Under the pieces are notes generated by a model. The model searched no databases, was not told the origin of the DNA, and worked only from the letters and a program-made list of their open reading frames with translations. DNA of 64,000 nucleotides from positions 39,118,310-39,182,309 of the forward strand of contig OW203983.1 in assembly GCA_934047225.1 (NCBI GenBank). Reading direction: 5' to 3'. The first letter of the stretch is position 1, and each line of letters begins with the position of its first letter. The translations under genes and the position numbers were made by a program. Shown piece by piece: positions 54,366-63,924 of this stretch. The stretch comes from Ypsolopha sequella (lineage: Eukaryota > Arthropoda > Insecta > Lepidoptera > Ypsolophidae).

Positions 54366-54520
54366 GTAGCATAGTGTTTAATCGCGCGCGGCGCAACTTA
54401 GTTGAATCACAAGTGCGAGGAGCGTGACACGATGTTTTTGCGGTTAAACAGTACGTCACGCTCCTCGCACTTGTGATTAAACTAGTGGCGTCGCGCGCGA
54501 TTAAGCACTATGTATGCTAC
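54366..54520. mobile_element. GC-rich palindromic MITE, copy 1
   Basis: The ends GTAGCATAGTGTTTAATCGC and GCGATTAAGCACTATGTATGCTAC-like sequence are inverted. Internally, 24 bp at 54405-54428 (AATCACAAGTGCGAGGAGCG…) are perfectly inverted at 54455-54478. Copy 2 is at 63397-63535. CpG-rich (gcgcgcggcgc) against an AT-rich background. Confidence 0.82.
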
Positions 54521-54609
54521 GAGACCAGATGTTCTATATGAGACATACCCAAATTGTGGGCTCCTTTGAGGGTGGGGCGCTGTGGAGGTGAAGTGTTAAT
54601 ACCGTAAGA

Positions 54610-55820
54610 GTGTACCGATGCTCTAACGTTGGCACGGATCATTATCTAGTTATTAGCCGGATGAATGGTCTGTTCAAGCGTTGGCGTAATCGGCCGAAAG
54701 CGGCTATAACGATGCTAGAGAGAATTAAAATCGAAAGATTGCAGGACGCTGATGTAAAGGTTGAATATCAGAAGAGACTTAAAGAGAGTTTAAATTATTT
54801 GAATGAAAGGGATGATAATGATATAGAGGAATTTTGGGAACCGTTGAAAATTTGTATGATAGATGTTGCGACCGAAGTTTGTGGTGCATCAAGAAGAGAG
54901 AGTGGAAGAAAAGCGAAACCTGAACGGTGGGTGGGACGATGATGTTAAAAAGTTGTAGAAGAGAAGAAGAAAGGATGGTTAGATTTATTAGCTAAACAAG
55001 CTAATAAAAGAACACAATGGCCAATTATTCCGAATGAGGTGATTAAAAGAGCTAAGGGACGATACAATGGATTAGAGAAGAAAGTAAAAGAAACTGTTGG
55101 AAGAAAGAAGGAAGAAGTGAAAGAAAAGTGTGATAGGAGGTTCTCTGATCATTTTAGAGCCAACATTAAAATGAGGAAGTTGGTTAGACAAGCCTGCGAA
55201 AAATCAGAAACATCTAGACTGAGTGTTACTAAAGCTAATGATGGATGTGTGGTGAATGATGAAAAAAAAGTTCTGGACCGCTAGAAGACCTATTTTGAAA
55301 GTTAGTTTGAATGCGTGGAACCAAACATTTGCGAAATAGATAATTATGAAGAAAGCGAGACAAGTAAGTATGAATTCTAGGTATGATAGAGTGTCAATTA
55401 GAGATGCTAAGCAACGGCGGATCCAGGGAGGGGTCATGACGAGGTCATGACCCCCTGGGCCTAGTTCAACTTTTTTTTTCTATACAGACACGCTAAATTT
55501 ACCTTAAATTGCCCAAAATTTTATTAAATACTTTGACTAATTCGGAGCCTGTGACCCCCTGGCTCACAGGCTGGAGCCGTCCTTGATGCTAAGAGGAGGA
55601 GATGGGGCGTGGTAACTAGCCTGCAATACCGGCTCTTTAATATGTGCCGTACGAGCGGTCGTGTTCCGATTGACTAGTGCAAGGATGTCACCGTCCCGCT
55701 GCATAAAGAAAAAGGTTCACAGCAGGAATGCAAAAGCTACCGTGGCATACGTCGTCTAAGTATCGTAGGCAAGTTGTATGCAAAGGCTCTAATTACGAGG
55801 GTGATGGATGAAGTGAATTT
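54610..55820 (+). pseudogene. Decayed reverse-transcriptase ORF of an RTE/craniofacial-type LINE
   Basis: Pieces in several frames: GTDHYLVISRMNGLFKRW (post-endonuclease 'sDHy' start), then EEFWEPLKICMIDVATEVCG, KGRYNGLEKKVKE… (55039-55284). After an insertion at 55412-55584 come SGRVPIDxCKDVTVPLHKEK and GSQQECKSYRGIRRLSIVG with KLYAKALITRVMDE, the fingers/palm start of the RT. Multiple stops and frameshifts are present, and everything after motif 2 is missing. It is a dead, 3'-truncated fragment. Confidence 0.8.
55412..55584. mobile_element. Small MITE inserted in the LINE fragment, 9-bp target-site duplication
   Basis: GATGCTAAG flanks the insert (55403-55411 and 55585-55593). The ends 'caacggcggatccaggga' and the inverse of 'gctggagccgtcctt' are imperfect inverted repeats. 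An internal 'ggtcatgac' palindrome and 'gtgaccccctgg' motifs are typical of a family I have seen in insects. An 8- to 9-bp duplication fits hAT or Mutator-like mobilisation. Confidence 0.75.
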
Positions 55821-55835
55821 CGAATATTAAATTAT

Positions 55836-56402
55836 AAAATTGAGTTTTTCTACTACCTTTAGCTTCATTCCTCGGGTAAGAAAATCCGCCATTTTATACT
55901 AAACACGAAATATACTATTCATTCAAACTCTCCATACAAAACGAACATTTTATAGGTGGCCACCTAATATTTATTATCATTTATAAATCAACAAGGATTG
56001 ACGAAGATGCATCTATGTACATTGAGAAAAAAACGATTTATGGAATAATAATTAATCAATATAATGTAATAAATAGGTATGTATGTAAATTAAATTATTT
56101 TATTTATGTAATTATGCACGATCCAAGTTTACAAAAATCTGCCTACATTCAAGGATGTCCCATGGAGTCGATGTCACCGAAGCCTGGTACTTACTTCTTT
56201 CACAGCCTGGACAATGTTGAACGAACGAACTTGCGCTTGTATTTGACAGCTTGAAACTCTGTTTTAATATTAATTGGCTACCTTTGAACTGAATATAAAA
56301 TAGGTCATGATTATTAATAATCATCGAAAATAAATACATAGGTACCTATTACGTTATAATCAAACATTACGTTAAGTTATTAAAATTATATGTTTGTTTA
56401 CT
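55836..56402. other. Flank upstream of the Tc1-like transposon
   Basis: No gene was recognised. The opposing open frames at 56015-56339 have no domain. Confidence 0.5.
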
Positions 56403-56577
56403 TACAGTGCGACATAAAAGAGTAGAAATTAATTATTTCGGAACTAAAGTGTTTCCGTGTCCTGGCAACACTAGAGGTGAGTAGTCGAGCTGGATTCTGG
56501 CGGGAATACTCAAAGTTGAAAGGCGGCTTTTTCAAAGTAAATTTAAATAAATCTAAATTAACAGCGAATTGTGTTTG

Positions 56578-57705
56578 ATGAAACGCCCACCAGGGCCAAA
56601 AATTAATATGGAGGAAGAAGATGAAGGAGGAGGTGGCGGGAAAACTGCTAATAACGAAAAAATAAATTCAACACAAATTGGCGGGGGTGAAAAATTTTTA
56701 CCTTACATAAAACAGGGGTATAAAAGATGCTTTCCTGAAAATTCTGTGAGTAAAAATTACACTGTTTATATTGAAAGCACCATTAACCAGAAGCTTGGCA
56801 ATAAAAATCCATTTTACTTCAACAACCTTATGCAAAGGGATGTAAAAGGAGTTGATCGAATTGAGCGGGTGTCGGCGGCAAAATTGGCAGTTACGTTTAA
56901 TCTGGCCAACGACGCCAATAATTTTCTGAAGAATGATGACTTCTTAAACAAGCATTCATACCGTGCATTTATTTCGGCAAAGTCTGTTGAATGTATAGGC
57001 GTAATTAGACACGTTCCAACTGATGTGACTAACGAAGATCTCTTCAAAAAACTAAGCTGCGAGTATGAAATTATTCAAGTGAGACGTTTCACCAAAAAAG
57101 TCGACCAAAAACTACAGCCTCTAGAGACACTTTCGGTTACATTTTTGTCACCTACTCTACCTGAGTGTGTATATTATGAAAAATTCAGATTTAAGGTGTC
57201 TCCTTACATTCCACCTTTATTGCAATGCTATAAATGCTTTGGCTTTAACCATTCTTCAAGAATTTGTAAACATAAGCAGGTCTGCTCTTTATGTGCTGAG
57301 GAGCATTTTTATAAGGAGTGTTCTAAAACTGAAGCAGTTAAATGTGTGAACTGTGGAGGAGCGCATCTGGCTATATCGCGGCTGTGCCCAGTGAAGGCAA
57401 AAAAAATTGAAGAGAAGAGAAACAAACTAATGAGTACATATGCAAGCACTGTTGGCTCTTCCAAAATTTTAAAAAATTATGAAATCGAATTTCCCTCACT
57501 GAAATCAGCTAAACATGTACCAGCTCCTCCCTCTACAGTTAAAACGATTAAAAATGTTGATTACACTGAATTAGGCAAAGATGATAAAATTATTAATGCA
57601 CTAGTAGTTGCACTACTTGAATTAGCTAATAATAAAGAAGAAAATAAACTAACAAGAGCTCACATTGGTAATGTAATTAAGAACAGTTTTAAAAATATAA
57701 AGTAG
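56578..57705 (+). CDS. LINE ORF1 protein (gag-like, three CCHC zinc knuckles)
   Basis: RNA-binding structural protein of the retrotransposon RNP; 375 residues from ATG 56578. An upstream in-frame TTG is not used here. A Gly/Glu-rich N-terminus is followed by an RRM-like region (YTVYIESTINQKLG … VSAAKLAVTFN … CIGVIRHVPTDVTNEDLFKK). Then come three knuckles: CYKCFGFNHSSRIC, CSLCAEEHFYKEC and CVNCGGAHLAISRLC, typical of I-, R1- and jockey-type ORF1. The C-terminus is Lys/Asn-rich. It ends with two consecutive in-frame stops, TAG TAA, the second overlapping the ORF2 start. No lesions seen. Confidence 0.9.
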   Translation: MKRPPGPKINMEEEDEGGGGGKTANNEKINSTQIGGGEKFLPYIKQGYKRCFPENSVSKNYTVYIESTINQKLGNKNPFYFNNLMQRDVKGVDRIERVSAAKLAVTFNLANDANNFLKNDDFLNKHSYRAFISAKSVECIGVIRHVPTDVTNEDLFKKLSCEYEIIQVRRFTKKVDQKLQPLETLSVTFLSPTLPECVYYEKFRFKVSPYIPPLLQCYKCFGFNHSSRICKHKQVCSLCAEEHFYKECSKTEAVKCVNCGGAHLAISRLCPVKAKKIEEKRNKLMSTYASTVGSSKILKNYEIEFPSLKSAKHVPAPPSTVKTIKNVDYTELGKDDKIINALVVALLELANNKEENKLTRAHIGNVIKNSFKNIK

Positions 57706-57707
57706 TA

Positions 57708-60700
57708 ATGGCTTGTACACCCAAAAATTATTTGACAATTATGCAATTTAACATACAAAGTTTAAAACCAAAAAAGGCTCTATTAATTAATTTTCTTCAA
57801 GACCATGATGTAGACATTTGTCTATTAAATGAAACATTTTGTAAAGATAAATATTTTAATTCTTATAATATTTCTAACTATAGTTTTCTTCATAAAGATG
57901 CCAAAAATGAACATGGTGGAGTAGGTATTTATATAAAAAATAATTTTAAATACAATTTAATTGAAACAAGGTTCTACGAAAAAATTCAAACGGTAGGTTT
58001 ATCTCTACATACAGATGCAGGTATTATTAATTTACTTTGTGTTTATTGTCCACCGAGGAAGGGTAGATTCAACACCAATCAATTGAGAAACATTATAGAA
58101 AATTTTCCTAGACCAGCTTTAGTCTGTGGCGATTTTAACGCCCATCATGTAGCTTTTGGGTGTCATAAAACAGACTCTAGAGGCAACAACGTATTTAACC
58201 TTTTCGATGACAGTGATTTTTGCCTATTAAATACAGGATCACCTACCACTAATCCACCCCCAAATAAAAGAGAATCAGCTATCGACATAAGTTACGCAAG
58301 TCCTCAAATTACCCCTCTATGTGAATGGCAAGTGATAGATGATCCTATGGGCAGCTATCATATGCCAATATTAATTAATATTCAAATTTCACCTTACAAA
58401 TACTCTAATAATTATAATAACAGTAGACGCTTTTTATATAACAAAGCTAACTGGCATGACTACAGATCTCTCTCTGAGACTCTAGCTAAAAACTTCTGTG
58501 TTGACACAAACAATCCATTGAAATCATTTGATGAATATTGTGCGAATTTATCTTTATTAAAAGAAAAGTGTATTCCTAAAAGTAAAATTCCTAGCAACAA
58601 TTTACATACAACGAATAGACAACCTGTCCCTTGGTGGACTGATGAATGTCTAGATATGGTAATGAAGAGCAAAAATGCCCTTAATGAATACAGAAAAAAT
58701 CCTACAATGTCTAACTACATTGAATACAAAAAGATAGACGCTACTAAAAAGAAATTTCTCAGTGAACAAAAAACTAATAGTTGGAGAAATTTATGTAAGA
58801 CTTTTAGCAGAACCACACCCATAAGTAATATATGGAATTTTATTAGAATTTTTAAAAGATTAGGATCTCGCAAAAAAACTAAAAACGATGAATGGATTCC
58901 TTCATTCTTGGACAGATTGGCGCCTGACACAGCACCTGGAAAAAATGTAGATTTTAATTTGTTAAATTCCTATTTTCAACAGCAAAGTAATGATAATAAT
59001 AACTATTTGTCTGAACCATTTTCTTTGGACGAATTTAAATTCTCATTGTCATCTAGACGAGACACCACACCAGGACTTGACGATTTACCATATATTTTAA
59101 TTAAAAACTTACATTTAAATAGTCAGAAATTGTTACTTAAGATCTTTAATGAGTTATGGAAAAATCAGGAAATACCAATTAGCTGGAAAACACAATGCAT
59201 AGTACCAATTTTAAAGCCTAATAAACCACATGACAATGCCGAGTCTTATAGACCCATTTCTTTATCATCATGCATAGGTAAAATTTTTGAAAACATGATA
59301 AAAACCAGATTAGACCATTTTGTTGAAAGTAATTCTATCTTACCTCCAAGTCAATTTGGATTTCGAAAGGGTAGAAGCGCTGCAGATAGCTTCGCTTCTC
59401 TAATTTCTGATTTAAAGAATTCACTGCTCAGTCGTTCAAACACTATTTGTGTCTTCTTAGATGTACAAGGAGCATTTGACAATGTGGACCCCGCAACGTT
59501 GGCTAAGATCCTGTATGATATTGGTGTTCCTGGAAATGTAAATAAATGGATTTTTAATTTCCTGTATGAAAGGATTCTATATGTTAAATACAATAATATC
59601 TTACATGGACCAAAATATGTGTATAAAGGAACAATGCAAGGTGCTTGTATTTCACCGCTTATTTATAACATTTATGTCTCACAGATCTGTAAATATGTTA
59701 ATGATAATGATGTTACTATATTACAGTTTGCAGATGATTTAGTACTCTATTGCAGAAACCAAAACATAAACATAGCAAGTAATAAAATTAATACCGTTTT
59801 AAAAAACTTGCATCACTATTACAGGAATATTTTACAATTGAATATTAGTGCACAAAAAAGTGCTGCAATGATATTCAACCATTTAAATACCAGTGAATCA
59901 AGTAGCAGCACAATACTATATGGTAATGACATCATACCTATAGTAAAGTCAAAGAAATTTTTAGGTGTCATACTCGATACAAGCTTGTCCTTTAGAAAAC
60001 ATATAGACTATATTATTTCAAACACCAATAAAAGTTTAAATATATTAAAATCTTTAGCAGGCCTTTCATGGGGAGCAGACCCAAAAATTTTGGGTATATT
60101 ATACAAAAGTATTGTCAGGAGTCACTTTGACTATAGTCTTTTAGGCTACATGATTGCAAGTAATTCTGATCTTAAGAAATTGGATATTATTCAAAATAAA
60201 GCATTAAGGATTATTACTGGAGCCATGCGAACTACCCCAATAAACGCTATGGAAGTAGAAGCTAGTATCCCACCATTAAGTATACGTAGATTTGAATTTG
60301 CCTCAAGATTCTGTATCAAAAACTTTAGTATTAATAATGGTGTCGTTTTAGAAAAAATTAAACCCGTCAGTTGTAATATACCTGAAACTGAGTATTTTTC
60401 TGCTCATGAATTGGTTTCGAATCATCCTCTTCCTATATTACGGTTCATGAATTTTTGTTCTCATAAATATGAAAATATTTATAAAAGTGATAAATTTCCA
60501 TGTTATAATTACTCAATACAAGACAATCTATATAAAACTACAGTACAGGTCACTCGAATGGAGAATAAATATGATTTTCTTAGAATTATTGGAAAGAAGC
60601 ATGGATATTACAGAGTTTATACAGATGGTAGTAAACATGACAACATTGTTAGATCTGCCTTTTACGATCCTCAATGTAACATATCTAAAAGCTATAAAGT

Positions 60701-61475
60701 TGATCCATTTTTCAGTATATTTTCAGCTGAAGCATATGCTATTCTAAAGGCTTTAGAGTACATAAAGAATGTAGAGAATGATAAGATAATAATAATAAGC
60801 GACAGTTTAAGTGTACTCACTAGTTTAAGTAATAATAATATGAAAAGTTGTAACTACTTGATATTCAAGATAAAAAGTACTATTAATTTAATGATAAGTA
60901 AAAAGACTATAGAATTTTTGTGGGTTCCCTCTCATAAAGGTATTTCTGGAAATGAAATAGTTGATAAAGTGGCTTACGCGGGTATCAACGAAGAAGAGGC
61001 TTCCGATGCTTTGGTTCCCTATCAGGACTATTATGCTAATGTGAAAGACATCTCAAAGAGGTTATGGGAAGAAATGAGAATTATAACATTAGAAAAAGCT
61101 GGAGCATGGTATGGATCTATACAGAAGTCAATTCCAGCAAAGCCATGGTACAACAAACTTACCGAAGTGGACAGACGATTTGTAACAACAATATGCAGAA
61201 TGCGATTTGGACATTGCCGAACACCCGCACTCTTATACAGATTTAAAATTATCACGAATTCAAACTGCAAGCACTGTGGTCAAGACAATGCTGATCTTAT
61301 TCACATATTACAAAATTGCCCATCATTTGGTATCCAAAGATTAACTTTGATAACAAGAATACAAGACGTTTTAGAAGATGATGAAGTCCCCCGCCAGGTC
61401 AATGAACTTCTGTCAAAAGAAGAACTATTCCCTGCCTTGTATGATTTTATAGTTTCGACTGACAATGAAATTTAA
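57708..61475 (+). CDS. LINE ORF2 polyprotein: APE endonuclease, reverse transcriptase, RNase H
   Basis: 1255 residues. The endonuclease (about 1-230) nicks the target: MQFNIQSLKPKK, LLNETFC, LVCGDFNAHH and SYHMPI (the SDH-equivalent). The reverse transcriptase (about 450-760) contains YRPISLSSCIGKIFE, FGFRKGRSAADSF, CVFLDVQGAFDNVD, MQGACISPLIYNIY and the catalytic FADDLVLY near residue 675. RNase H (about 967-1100) keeps its acidic set: YTDGSK, SAEAYAILKAL, IISDSLSVL and WVPSHKGISGNEIVDK. A C-terminal CxxC…H…C end (CKHCGQDNADLIHILQNC) follows. All catalytic residues are present and no stop or frameshift was found, so it should be functional in target-primed reverse transcription. Translation probably depends on ORF1 termination (TAGTAATG). 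Confidence 0.95.
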   Translation: MACTPKNYLTIMQFNIQSLKPKKALLINFLQDHDVDICLLNETFCKDKYFNSYNISNYSFLHKDAKNEHGGVGIYIKNNFKYNLIETRFYEKIQTVGLSLHTDAGIINLLCVYCPPRKGRFNTNQLRNIIENFPRPALVCGDFNAHHVAFGCHKTDSRGNNVFNLFDDSDFCLLNTGSPTTNPPPNKRESAIDISYASPQITPLCEWQVIDDPMGSYHMPILINIQISPYKYSNNYNNSRRFLYNKANWHDYRSLSETLAKNFCVDTNNPLKSFDEYCANLSLLKEKCIPKSKIPSNNLHTTNRQPVPWWTDECLDMVMKSKNALNEYRKNPTMSNYIEYKKIDATKKKFLSEQKTNSWRNLCKTFSRTTPISNIWNFIRIFKRLGSRKKTKNDEWIPSFLDRLAPDTAPGKNVDFNLLNSYFQQQSNDNNNYLSEPFSLDEFKFSLSSRRDTTPGLDDLPYILIKNLHLNSQKLLLKIFNELWKNQEIPISWKTQCIVPILKPNKPHDNAESYRPISLSSCIGKIFENMIKTRLDHFVESNSILPPSQFGFRKGRSAADSFASLISDLKNSLLSRSNTICVFLDVQGAFDNVDPATLAKILYDIGVPGNVNKWIFNFLYERILYVKYNNILHGPKYVYKGTMQGACISPLIYNIYVSQICKYVNDNDVTILQFADDLVLYCRNQNINIASNKINTVLKNLHHYYRNILQLNISAQKSAAMIFNHLNTSESSSSTILYGNDIIPIVKSKKFLGVILDTSLSFRKHIDYIISNTNKSLNILKSLAGLSWGADPKILGILYKSIVRSHFDYSLLGYMIASNSDLKKLDIIQNKALRIITGAMRTTPINAMEVEASIPPLSIRRFEFASRFCIKNFSINNGVVLEKIKPVSCNIPETEYFSAHELVSNHPLPILRFMNFCSHKYENIYKSDKFPCYNYSIQDNLYKTTVQVTRMENKYDFLRIIGKKHGYYRVYTDGSKHDNIVRSAFYDPQCNISKSYKVDPFFSIFSAEAYAILKALEYIKNVENDKIIIISDSLSVLTSLSNNNMKSCNYLIFKIKSTINLMISKKTIEFLWVPSHKGISGNEIVDKVAYAGINEEEASDALVPYQDYYANVKDISKRLWEEMRIITLEKAGAWYGSIQKSIPAKPWYNKLTEVDRRFVTTICRMRFGHCRTPALLYRFKIITNSNCKHCGQDNADLIHILQNCPSFGIQRLTLITRIQDVLEDDEVPRQVNELLSKEELFPALYDFIVSTDNEI

Positions 61476-61728
61476 TTAATGAGAAATAAATAAAGAAGAT
61501 CTAGAAACTAAATAGAAAGGAAAAGAATCAGTTTCTTTCAAATATGTACAAAATTAAATATACAAATTAGAAAGATCTGGCCAAAAGGACTAGCATCCAG
61601 GCCGAACAAACCATCAAAAAAAAAAAAAAAAAAAAAGTAGTCGAGCTGTCAAAACTAGTAACCGGTGTCTGTTTACTTCACAATTTTAGGCTTTTCTGTG
61701 TAAATTTTGGCTAAAACAGCAAGTTAAA

Positions 61729-62535
61729 ATGAACAAGGCCATACGCGGTGGTGTTCGTGACGTAATTTATTAAGTATTGATGCGATGTTTGGCGGAATTT
61801 TAAGCCGGAGAGTTGCTATCTCCAATCGACGATATTTACAAACGGACAGCTGACTTAACTGGTAAGAATCTGTTTAAAGTTGTAGAAAACGATATTTTAA
61901 TCTAGTTACACGGAAAGAAAACAACATTCCTTACAAAATAACTCCAAAATATTGATTATTGCGATTGTTATCTTTACAATTTCAAGGTTATGTTATGGTT
62001 ACAAAAATATTTTTATATAGCGTGATCGGGTCGACGTTAATTTTGATACTTGCTTTAGGAAAAGATGATGATAAGTTAAATTGAATATGACTGTTATTTA
62101 TATCTGTTTCAGGTGTGTCGGAAAGTACAGTATGCAGGATAGTGAAGCAAGGGTCCACCGATGGGGGGAAATTTTCGACACCTGTAAAACATAGAAAAGG
62201 TCGCCTTTCAAATGTACTGGATGATTTCGACATTTGTGCCATAAGGCAGAAGATATATTTTTTATACAGTTAAAAAAGAAGTGCCTACAATTGGTAAACT
62301 ATAAGCCGAACTTAAAAAAGACTTAGGGTCCGACGGAATTAGAGAGCATTTGAGGAAACTCAAAACTGGGAGGACATTGTACAATGACGTAGATGAATTA
62401 GTCATACAGGTTGGTGTAGATAGCAGTGATGATGAGTTTGATACAGAAAGCAGTGAAGAATCTAGTGCAGAACCGAGTGTAAGCACATCTCAATTGGAGG
62501 GTGTTGAATATTTAGATTTTAGTTCATTAGAATAG
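61729..62535 (+). pseudogene. IS630/Tc1-like transposase remnant, internally deleted
   Basis: Starts at ATG 61729 (MNKAIRGGVRDVIY) and hits stops soon after. A recognisable frame resumes with LLSPIDDIYKRTADLT. An intron with GTAAG/TTTCAG borders (61862-62112) splits Thr-Gly. The second exon gives GVSESTVCRIVKQGS (helix-turn-helix), then TPVKHRKGR and LDDFDICAIRQKI. It suffers a frameshift near 62255, then continues VKKEVPTIGKL, a stop, and REHLRKLK. It then jumps directly to an acidic C-terminus (LVIQVGVDSSDDEFD … ending at 62535). The DDE/DDD catalytic core that normally lies between is missing. The element is non-autonomous, and its lesions do not affect the nested LINE. Confidence 0.82.
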
Positions 62536-62768
62536 TGCTTTATTCTAAATAAAGTTTACCTTAAACAAAGATCCTATTTCATTTCTTGTTATAAGTGTTA
62601 TGCCTAAACCTTCCAAGTGATACATTATGAAATTTGTTAAATGAAAAAGCAACTTGAGTAGTAAAAAAAATATTGAAGTATCAAAATTAATTAATCTTAC
62701 TAGCTGTGTGGCCATATAGAAGATGGTGGCGCCCTCATTTATTTTCTACTCTTTTATGTCGCACTGTA

Positions 62769-63396
62769 GGTTACCTACCCTGCGGTCCGTAATAGGATTA
62801 CAATGGATCATAAGCCATTCACTTCATACTTCGTAATCGATTTTAGCGATATAATTCTATTTCGGAACGCAGGGCTAGAGAGCTAGTCCGTCTGAGTTGC
62901 AACCGCTATTTTAGTTGGCGCTTCGTCGCGCGCACAGAGAATAGTGGAAAATAGTAGTTTATTGTGATCTGACGACTGTACCCAATGAAATACATATGAA
63001 ATGTCAATTCACTGGTTCTGAAATACAAGATACATCTCTTCACTTAGTTAGCAAAATTGACTTTTGCTCACTGATTCTCAGCAACAAAGGCGCGCTTTTC
63101 GAGCTAGTGAGAAAAGATAATTGTTTATTTCTGTAAACTGGAAAGTTACACCTACCTAGATACTGTAATTTATTTACAATAAATAAGGCTGTGTAAGATT
63201 GTTTTAGTTAAGTACTTGCAATGTAAGGAAGTTACAAATTACTATAACGAGAATAAAACGTGATTCAATAAAATATACTTAATTTCGAGTAGAGTAAGTC
63301 TCAAATGAATAACACTGATAAATAAACAAATATAAATACGTACCAATTATTTTTATTGATTAAAAAACAGTGTGTCATGCTTTCAGCACCCTTATT
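62769..63396. other. Intergenic, no gene seen
   Basis: Nothing recognisable apart from short AT-rich tracts. Confidence 0.5.
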
Positions 63397-63535
63397 ACAG
63401 TGTTTAATCGCGCCCGACGCGACTGATTTCAATCACAAGTGCGAGAAGCGTGACATACCGCAAAAACATCGTGTCACGCTCCTCGCACTTGTGATTCAAC
63501 AAAGCCGCGTCCCACGCGATTAAACACTATGCTAC
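63397..63535. mobile_element. GC-rich palindromic MITE, copy 2
   Basis: It shares the 'tgtttaatcgcg' end, the 'aatcacaagtgcgag' arm and its inverse, and the terminal 'cgattaaacactatgctac', with copy 1 at 54366-54520. One mismatch interrupts the 24-bp inner arm. Confidence 0.82.
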
Positions 63536-63924
63536 GAGTGCAGGGCTAAATGTCCGGCTAAATATGAATCTGAGTCCGGCTTTTCTATTTATGGGCCTGG
63601 ATAGTGTTGCCAACTTAGCACTTTCGGTGCTAGATTTAGCATTATTTTTATATATTTAGCACTGAAAAATTACGTATCTAAAGCACCACCTAGGCTACGT
63701 TTCAGAACGTGTGATCTTCGTGCGAAATTTCACTCGTTTTTAAGAAAGAGACAGAGCTATATACTAGAAAGAGAAAGAAAGATCTGGTTTCGAAACGCTT
63801 GCGAGTGATTCCCGTGAGAAAAGCGTTTTGAAACGGTCTGGAGTGACACACGTCAAGTAAATACATAACCTCAAATCAAAATAAATAAATTAAGTAAAGT
63901 ACCTAAATATCTATTGCTTTTAAT
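63536..63924. other. Right-edge flank, no gene seen
   Basis: The 'acttagcactttcggtgc' and 'ttagcatt…ttagcactgaaa' motifs near 63613-63665 and a 'tttcgaaacg…cgttttgaaacg' inverted pair (63787-63836) hint at a small repeat. Confidence 0.4.

Larger units (their letters stand above)
56493..61636 (+). mobile_element. Full-length I-group LINE with intact ORFs
   Basis: AGTAGTCGAGCTG occurs at 56480-56492 and 61636-61648, a 12-13 bp target-site duplication (one A is shared with the tail). A run of 21 A at 61616-61636 ends the element. The 85-nt 5' UTR, a gag-like ORF1, an ORF2 with endonuclease, RT and RNase H, and a short 3' UTR with AATAAA motifs near 61486 make up a complete element of about 5.1 kb. 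Both ORFs are uninterrupted, so it is young and may be active. RNase H places it in the I/LOA group rather than jockey or RTE. Confidence 0.93.
56405..62766. mobile_element. Tc1/mariner (IS630)-like transposon carrying a nested LINE
   Basis: The 24-bp terminal repeats at 56405-56428 (CAGTGCGACATAAAAGAGTA…) and 62743-62766 are perfect inverses. Each is flanked by the dinucleotide TA (56403-56404 and 62767-62768), the hallmark target duplication of this superfamily. Subtracting the nested LINE (56493-61636) and one 13-bp duplication leaves about 1.2 kb, consistent with an internally deleted copy. The remaining transposase fragments lie at 61729-62535. Confidence 0.9.

Noticed and set aside
56569..56577. 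Upstream TTG as the ORF1 start
   Set aside because: Eukaryotic initiation at the ATG at 56578 in the same frame is far more likely.
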